Part shown: one piece after another, positions 7,844-12,209 of the stretch
Position numbering within the stretch: the stretch's first letter is position 1
Layout: every line of letters begins with the position of its first letter
Position numbers and translations under genes: made by a program
The notes under the pieces: model-generated
The model's database searches: none
Told to the model about the DNA's origin: nothing
The model's input: only the letters and a program-made list of their open reading frames with translations
NCBI GenBank assembly: GCA_021823365.1
Contig: JAKAOD010000036.1
Coordinates: forward strand, 1-12,209
Source of the DNA: Actinomycetes bacterium
Lineage (GTDB): Bacteria > Actinomycetota > Acidimicrobiia > Acidimicrobiales > Bog-793
DNA: 12,209 bases
Direction of reading: 5' to 3'

Positions 7844-8521
7844 TCAGGAGGCGACAAGCTGGTAGCCGATCCCCGGGTGCGTGCGCAGGAACACCCCGTC
7901 CTCGTCGCCGAGCTTGCGACGCAGGCGGTGCGCGTACACCCGCAGATAGTGGGTCTCGGCGCCGTACTGCGGGCCCCAGACCTCTTTCAGGATCATGTGG
8001 TGCGTGCAGACCTTCCCGGCGTTGCGGGCGAGGTAGGTGAGGAAGGCGAGCTCGCGGGCCGTCAGGTCGAGCTCCCGCCCGCGAAAGCTCGCGCTCTGAT
8101 GCACGAGGTCGACCCGCAGGTCACCCACCGCGAGCTCGGTCAGCTCCTCGTCCCGACCGGCGCGCGCGTGGCGCAGCGCGACCCTGAGGCGGGCTTCGAG
8201 CTCTGCCATCCCGAACGGCTTCGTCACGTAGTCGTCGGCGCCGGCGTCGAGCGCCGCCACCTTGCGGCCCTCGGCGTCGGCCGCCGACAGCACGAGGATC
8301 GGGACCGACGACCACTCCCGCAGGCGGCGGCAGACGTCGACGCCGTCGATGTCAGGAAGGCCGAGGTCGAGGACGACGACGTCAGGCGCCGAGAGGGCGA
8401 CCTGGTCGATCCCCTCGCCCCCCGCCCCGGCCACCGAGACTTCGTAGCCTCGCGCAACGAGACCGATACGCAGCGCACGGCGAAGCGAAGGGTCGTCGTC
8501 GACGACGAGCACCTTCGACAT
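7844..8521 (-). CDS. kdpE: KdpE-type OmpR-family response regulator
   Basis: The 225-residue protein has an N-terminal receiver domain and a C-terminal winged-helix DNA-binding domain. In the receiver, the acidic pocket is Asp8-Asp10, the phosphoacceptor is Asp52 (VVVLDLGLPDIDG), the conserved hydroxyl is Ser79 and the lysine is Lys101 (TKPFG). The output domain (about 127-223) shows LTARELAFLTYLARNAGKV, HLRVY-like THYLRVYAHRLRRKLGD and GIGYQLV. The KdpE-like TPxEY region and WGPQYGAETHYLRVY segment support the subgroup. It would be phosphorylated by the kinase encoded just upstream and activate kdpFABC. An in-frame GAGG eight bases before the ATG, inside the end of the kinase gene, is a good ribosome-binding site, and the kinase TAG abuts the ATG. 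Assignment as KdpE rests on domain similarity plus position next to the pump. Confidence 0.93.
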   Translation of the reverse strand: MSKVLVVDDDPSLRRALRIGLVARGYEVSVAGAGGEGIDQVALSAPDVVVLDLGLPDIDGVDVCRRLREWSSVPILVLSAADAEGRKVAALDAGADDYVTKPFGMAELEARLRVALRHARAGRDEELTELAVGDLRVDLVHQSASFRGRELDLTARELAFLTYLARNAGKVCTHHMILKEVWGPQYGAETHYLRVYAHRLRRKLGDEDGVFLRTHPGIGYQLVAS

Positions 8522-10003
8522 CTACGGCACCTCGGGCAGCGCCGGCGCCGCGGGGAGGCCGAAGGCGAAGCGGGAGCCGCCCCCGCTCGCCTCCTCGACC
8601 CGGATCGTCTCGCCGTGCACCTCGACGAACGCCTTTGCGATCGCCAGGCCGAGCCCGCTCCGTCCACCCGCGCCGTCGCGGCTGAACATCGTGAAGATCC
8701 GCTCGCGCATCGACTCCGGCACCCCTGGGCCGTGGTCCTCGACCCAGGCCTCGACCGAGGCGCGACCGCCCGGGGCGCCGGGGCGTGCCTCGGCGCCGAT
8801 CGCGATCTTCGTGCCCTCGGGCGCGTAGCGCTCGGCGTTCTCGAGGAGATTGACGAGGACGTGACCGATGAGGACGTGGTCGACCTCGACGGGCGGGAGG
8901 CCGGGCGGGATCTCGGAGACGATGCGCCCCGTGCGCTCGGGGCCGCCCAGCATGGCCAGGGACTCGGCGACGAGCTCCGCGACGCTCGTGACCTCGCGGT
9001 GCTGCTCGAGCGCGCCCGCCTCGATCCGCGTCATGTCGAGAAGGTTCGTGACCATGCGGGCGAGCCGATCAGCCTGCCCTTCGACCAGGGCGAGCAGCTC
9101 ACCGGCATCCGACTCGCTGAGCGCCAGGCCGGGCTGGCGGAGGTCGGAGACGGCGGCCTTCAGCGACGCGAGCGGTGTCCGCAGGTCGTGGGAGACGGCG
9201 CCGAGCAGCGCCGAGCGCATGCGGTCTGCCTCCTCGAGCAGGCCGTTGCGCACCGCCTGGTCGCGAAGGCGCGCCCGCTCGAGCGCCAGCGCGACCTGGT
9301 TGGCATAGGTGCGCAAAGGCGCCCACTCGCCGGGTCCCAGTGGGTCGGGCGAGACGAGCACGACGAGGCCGAATGGCCGGCCGGCTGCCGAGAGCGGCAA
9401 CCCGACGACCCGGCCGCCGCCGGCGGTGGCGCTGCGCAGCCGGCCGCCGGAGGGGAGCACCTGGGCAAGCTCCGCGTCCGAGAGCGGCTCGCCGGCCGAC
9501 GCGACGGACCTGAGCGCCTCGCCTTCGGCAAGCAGGAGGCTCACCGAGCGCAGCGAGAAGCTCTCCTGGAGGGTCGTCGCGACGCGTGCGAGGAGCTCCG
9601 CGAGCGGGCGGTCGCCGACGAGGGCGTCGGAGAGCTCGTAGAGCCGGCGCGCCTCGACCTCGCGCCTCGCCGACTCGGACCGGGCTCGCTGGAGGCTCGA
9701 GACGACGCGGGCGACCATCAAGACGACGAGGGCGTAGACGGCCAGCGCCACCCAGTTCTGGCCGGAGCCGACGTCGAGGGTCCCGAAGGGCGGGATGAAG
9801 AGCAGGTCGTAGGCGAGAAAGCCCCCGAGGACGGCGATGACGCCCGCCGCGAACCCGCCGATGGCGACGCCGAGCACGACGGGCACGACGAGCACGAGCG
9901 CCGCCGTCGCGATGCTCAGGTGGGACCTGGCCGGAGCCATCGCCGCGCTCAGGACCGCCACGCCCGCGAGGGCGACGGCCGCGCCGAGAGCGGTGCGCCT
10001 CAC
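8522..10003 (-). CDS. DUF4118 sensor histidine kinase, equivalent to the C-terminal half of KdpD
   Basis: The 493-residue membrane kinase begins directly with a KdpD-like four-helix DUF4118 region (about residues 5-103, including PPFGTLDVGSGQNWVALAVY). A GAF-like domain follows (about 130-245), then HisKA with the phosphorylated His272 (GAVSHDLRTPLASLKAAV), then the ATPase domain. The latter has an N box at VNLLENAERYAP (384-395), DHGPGVP (423-429), FTMFSR (437-442) and GLGLAIAK (450-457). It lacks the N-terminal KdpD/USP domains of a full KdpD, which are about 370 residues. The start is the GTG at 10001-10003, which shares a GTGA with the stop of the exchanger gene. There is no separate ribosome-binding site, so translation is coupled. 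Its stop directly touches the kdpE ATG. It is probably the K+-response kinase for KdpE, though a paralogous role is possible. Confidence 0.93.
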   Translation of the reverse strand: MRRTALGAAVALAGVAVLSAAMAPARSHLSIATAALVLVVPVVLGVAIGGFAAGVIAVLGGFLAYDLLFIPPFGTLDVGSGQNWVALAVYALVVLMVARVVSSLQRARSESARREVEARRLYELSDALVGDRPLAELLARVATTLQESFSLRSVSLLLAEGEALRSVASAGEPLSDAELAQVLPSGGRLRSATAGGGRVVGLPLSAAGRPFGLVVLVSPDPLGPGEWAPLRTYANQVALALERARLRDQAVRNGLLEEADRMRSALLGAVSHDLRTPLASLKAAVSDLRQPGLALSESDAGELLALVEGQADRLARMVTNLLDMTRIEAGALEQHREVTSVAELVAESLAMLGGPERTGRIVSEIPPGLPPVEVDHVLIGHVLVNLLENAERYAPEGTKIAIGAEARPGAPGGRASVEAWVEDHGPGVPESMRERIFTMFSRDGAGGRSGLGLAIAKAFVEVHGETIRVEEASGGGSRFAFGLPAAPALPEVP

Positions 10004-11004
10004 CGGGACGAGACTACGACGAGCGACGCCACGAACACCGCGTAGGCGCAGATGATGCAGGCTCCGACGCTTCGCCGCATGCCGCGGTGCCGCCAGGCGA
10101 AGGCGAGCGACGCCACCGTCAGGCCCACGTACCAGGCGGCGACGAAGATCCCCTGACCGGAGGAGGTGGTCCCCACCACGGCCGCGGGCAGGAGGAAGCC
10201 GGCGACCGCGTTGATCGTGTTGCTGTTGAGGGCGGTCGAGAGGACGGCGACGCCCCGCCGGCGGCGCGCCAGGTAGACGGCGGCGACGGCGTTCGGGACG
10301 CTCGTCACCGCGGCGAGGACGAGGCCGCCGACGACGATCCCCGGCACGCCGAGCCGCTGGCCGAGCCCGGAGGCGGCGCGCTCCATCGCGACGCTCGCGG
10401 CGACGACGACCACCAGCGCGACGCCGCCGACGAGCGCGTCGTGCCGCCCGCGGCGCGGCAGGTGGAAGCCCTCGTGGACTTCCAAGTCCTCCTCCGCCGC
10501 GGCGCGCTCCAACCAACGGCGGCCCCGCCCGGGCAGCGCCAGGCGGCGAAGCCGGGCTGGCCCGGCGCCGAGGACGAAGCCGTAGGGCAGGAGCACGACG
10601 ACGGCAAGGGCGAGCGCGGCGGCGACAGGCAGCACGCCGACGACCGACAGCAGGCAGACGACGGCGACCGCCAGCGCGACCGCCCCGCTCATCTCCACCA
10701 CGTGGCGGTGCAGCACGACCGCCCCCGCGACGACGGCACCGAGGCCGAGCAGGGCAGCGAGGTTGAAGACGTTCGAGCCGAGCACCACGCCCGCTCCGAC
10801 CAGCTGCTGGTGGTGCGCGACCGCGGTTGCCGCCGAGGTGATCTCCGGGCTGTCTCCCGCGAGCGCGGCGGAGAGGCCGAGCAGGGCGTCGGAGGCGCCG
10901 AGGCGGTGGCCGAGCCGCTCGATGCGGGCGACGAGCACCCAGCTCGCATACAGGCTCGCGGCCGCGCCGAGCACGAACAGCGTCGCGTCGGCCGGACCGC
11001 CCAC
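10000..11004 (-). CDS. Na+/Ca2+ exchanger-family membrane protein (CaCA superfamily)
   Basis: The 334-residue protein has two halves of about five hydrophobic helices joined by a charged cytoplasmic loop (about residues 150-190), the layout of cation/Ca2+ exchangers. Alpha-repeat 1 reads LGLSAALAGDSPEITSAAT near 41-60 and then VLGSNVFN (74-81). Alpha-repeat 2 reads AAVTSVPNAVAAVY near 231-244 and then ALNSNTIN (258-265). Glu54 fits the usual repeat-1 cation ligand, but the matching repeat-2 glutamate is replaced by Asn238, so the transported ion is uncertain (Na+, K+, H+ or Ca2+ combinations). The GTG start at 11002-11004 has a good AGGGAG ribosome-binding site five bases upstream. The gene heads an operon with the KdpD-like kinase and KdpE, linked by a four-base overlap, suggesting a part in cation homeostasis or signalling. 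Confidence 0.88.
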   Translation of the reverse strand: MGGPADATLFVLGAAASLYASWVLVARIERLGHRLGASDALLGLSAALAGDSPEITSAATAVAHHQQLVGAGVVLGSNVFNLAALLGLGAVVAGAVVLHRHVVEMSGAVALAVAVVCLLSVVGVLPVAAALALAVVVLLPYGFVLGAGPARLRRLALPGRGRRWLERAAAEEDLEVHEGFHLPRRGRHDALVGGVALVVVVAASVAMERAASGLGQRLGVPGIVVGGLVLAAVTSVPNAVAAVYLARRRRGVAVLSTALNSNTINAVAGFLLPAAVVGTTSSGQGIFVAAWYVGLTVASLAFAWRHRGMRRSVGACIICAYAVFVASLVVVSSR

Positions 11005-11132
11005 GTCGGCTCCCTTCCCCGGGGCCCTCCCGTGCGGGCAGGGCCAGCGGACGTCGTGCCGACCAGGCTTCCCGGCGCTCCGTGCCGATCGTAGGTCGGG
11101 GCGAGCACCAGCTGTTCAGGCAAGATGGTCAG
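11005..11132. promoter_or_regulatory. divergent control region between exchanger-kinase operon and kdpD-N gene
   Basis: This 128-base gap must hold promoters for both directions. It contains a near-perfect direct repeat, CGTGCCGACC (11055-11064) and CGTGCCGATC (11081-11090), spaced 26 bp. The first copy's CCGACC also pairs as an inverted repeat with GGTCGG at 11094-11099. A CCCG-TG-CGGG palindrome lies near 11030-11039. A shared regulator site is plausible, but no clear -35/-10 pair was recognised. Confidence 0.35.
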
Positions 11133-12209
11133 GTGAGCGAGACGCGCACCGTGCCGCCGCCGGACGAGGTCGCCGACGAGGTGCGCCCCGCCGGTCACTT
11201 CCGGCTGTACATGGGTGCCGCCGCGGGGGTGGGCAAGACCTGCGCCATGCTGGACGAAGGCTGGCGACGGCACGTGCGCGGCAGCGACGTCGTCGTCGGG
11301 TTCGTCGAGACCCACGGCCGATCGCACACCGCGGAGCTGCTCCGCGACCTCGAGGTCGTGCCCCGGAGGAAGGTGGGGTACCGGGGCGCCAGCTTCGAGG
11401 AGATGGACCTCGACGCCGTGCTCGCACGCCGTCCCGAGGTCGCCCTGGTCGACGAGCTCGCGCACACGAACGTCCCCGGCTCGGGCCGCAACGAGAAGCG
11501 GTGGACGGACGTGCTCGAGCTGCTCGACGCGGGGATCGCCGTCATCAGCACCGTGAACGTCCAGCATCTGGAGAGCATCGCCGACGCCGTCGAGAGGATC
11601 ACCGGGGTCCCGGTGCGCGAGCGGGTCCCCGACTGGGTCGTCCGCAAGGCGGACCAGCTCGAGCTCATCGACTCCTCGCCCCAGCAGCTGCGGCGGAGGA
11701 TCCTCCACGGCAACGTCTACCCGTCGGAGAAGGTCCCGAGCGCGCTGGCCGGCTTCTTCCGCACGGAGAACCTTGTCGCGCTGCGGGAGCTCGCGCTCCG
11801 CTTCGTCGCCGACGAGACCGAGGAGGAGCTGCTCGCCTTCCTCGCGACCCACGCCCAGCTCGGGGTCTGGGAGACCAGGGAGCGGATCATGGTCGCGGTG
11901 ACCGCCGCGCCGGGAACTCCTGGCGTCGTCCGGCGCGCCGCGCGCATCGCGTCCCGGGCGAAGGGGGAGCTCCACGTCGTCCACATCCGGAGCGACGAGA
12001 CGAGCCGGTCTGGCGAGCGCACGATCGCCGAGGTCCGCGAGCTCGCCGAGGCGCTCGGCGCGACCTGGCACGAGATCGCCGGCGACGAGCCCGCCCGCAC
12101 GCTGGTCCGCTTCGCCGGCGCGCACCAGATCACTCAGATCGTCCTCGGCTCCAGCCGCCGCAGCCGCATCGAGGAGCTCACACGGGGCTCCGTGGTGAGC
12201 CGCGTCCTG
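11133..12209 (+). CDS. kdpD: KdpD N-terminal sensory region (KdpD ATP-binding domain plus USP domain), 3' end outside window
   Basis: The first 359 codons are visible, open to the window edge. Residues about 20-230 form the KdpD domain: a Walker A GAAAGVGKT (28-36), a Walker B-like VALVDELAHTN with Asp107, and the highly conserved STVNVQHLES, VPDWVVRKAD, HGNVYP and LRELALRFVAD segments. A universal stress protein (USP) domain begins near residue 250 (RERIMVAVTAAPG) and reaches LGSSRRSRIEELTRGSVVSR at the edge. In full-length KdpD four membrane helices and a kinase follow, but here that half already exists as a separate minus-strand gene. This one may therefore be a stand-alone KdpD-N/USP protein of about 370-390 residues, or a second, complete KdpD. 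The window cannot decide. The start chosen is GTG 11133 (VSETRTVPPP); GTG 11151 and 11181 are alternatives, and no strong ribosome-binding site was found. Confidence 0.9.
   Translation, partial: MSETRTVPPPDEVADEVRPAGHFRLYMGAAAGVGKTCAMLDEGWRRHVRGSDVVVGFVETHGRSHTAELLRDLEVVPRRKVGYRGASFEEMDLDAVLARRPEVALVDELAHTNVPGSGRNEKRWTDVLELLDAGIAVISTVNVQHLESIADAVERITGVPVRERVPDWVVRKADQLELIDSSPQQLRRRILHGNVYPSEKVPSALAGFFRTENLVALRELALRFVADETEEELLAFLATHAQLGVWETRERIMVAVTAAPGTPGVVRRAARIASRAKGELHVVHIRSDETSRSGERTIAEVRELAEALGATWHEIAGDEPARTLVRFAGAHQITQIVLGSSRRSRIEELTRGSVVSRVL

Noticed and set aside
7838..10045. 735-codon plus-strand open frame across kdpE and the kinase gene
   Set aside because: It is a shadow of the minus-strand genes: charged, low-complexity, without domains, while the minus strand encodes complete receiver and kinase motifs.
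10004..10516. Longer N-terminus for the sensor kinase
   Set aside because: The extra residues are the out-of-frame translation of the exchanger gene. The GTGA overlap gives a natural start just before the first membrane helix.
10689..12125. 478-codon minus-strand open frame opposite the KdpD N-terminal gene
   Set aside because: The plus strand encodes the conserved KdpD Walker A, HTNV, NVQHLES and NVYP motifs. The minus-strand frame is arginine-rich with no recognisable fold.
11133..12209. KdpD N-terminal gene as a frameshifted fragment of the neighbouring kinase
   Set aside because: The two lie on opposite strands with an intact exchanger gene between them, which a frameshift cannot produce. 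An inversion would be needed.

Overview
The window is high-GC DNA with frequent GTG starts, short or overlapping gene junctions, a mycothiol-S-transferase-like (MDMPI) gene and an actinobacterial style of KdpD. Together these suggest a chromosomal segment of an actinomycete-type bacterium (Actinomycetota). The exact lineage cannot be fixed from the sequence alone. No rRNA, tRNA, insertion sequence, phage gene or CRISPR array was seen.

Left part (1-2967): the 3' end of moaA, then moaD six bases later, then a convergent mogA/moaB-type gene. These are three steps of molybdenum cofactor synthesis. A G-rich intergenic stretch separates mogA from a divergent MDMPI/DinB-fold protein gene (1254-1886). 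An aldo/keto reductase gene follows on the minus strand (1984-2967), with a 16-bp palindrome in the convergent gap.

Centre (2968-7754): a control region with a 20-bp CCGG repeat and a pair of TGTTGACG boxes leads into a tightly coupled potassium-pump operon. Its order is an unnamed 27-codon membrane micro-ORF, kdpF, kdpA, kdpB, kdpC. The first four genes are joined by stop/start overlaps of 1 or 4 bases. The product is the high-affinity K+ pump KdpFABC, with KdpA as the channel-like subunit, KdpB as the P-type ATPase, KdpC as the periplasm-facing subunit and KdpF as a small stabilising helix.

Right part (7743-12209): a seven-unit 14-bp tandem repeat fills the gap between convergent kdpC and kdpE and can fold into a strong hairpin in kdp-sense RNA. 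The minus-strand operon reads Na+/Ca2+-exchanger-family protein, then a DUF4118 sensor kinase equivalent to the C-terminal half of KdpD, then the KdpE-type regulator, with a GTGA overlap and a zero-gap TAG-ATG junction. Divergent from it is a gene for the N-terminal half of KdpD (ATP-binding KdpD domain plus USP domain), which runs off the window end. The most interesting signal is this rearranged potassium-sensing module: the kinase half and the KdpD/USP half lie in separate genes on opposite strands, with an ion exchanger translationally coupled to the kinase. The small ORF before kdpF and the structured repeat after kdpC are the next best leads.
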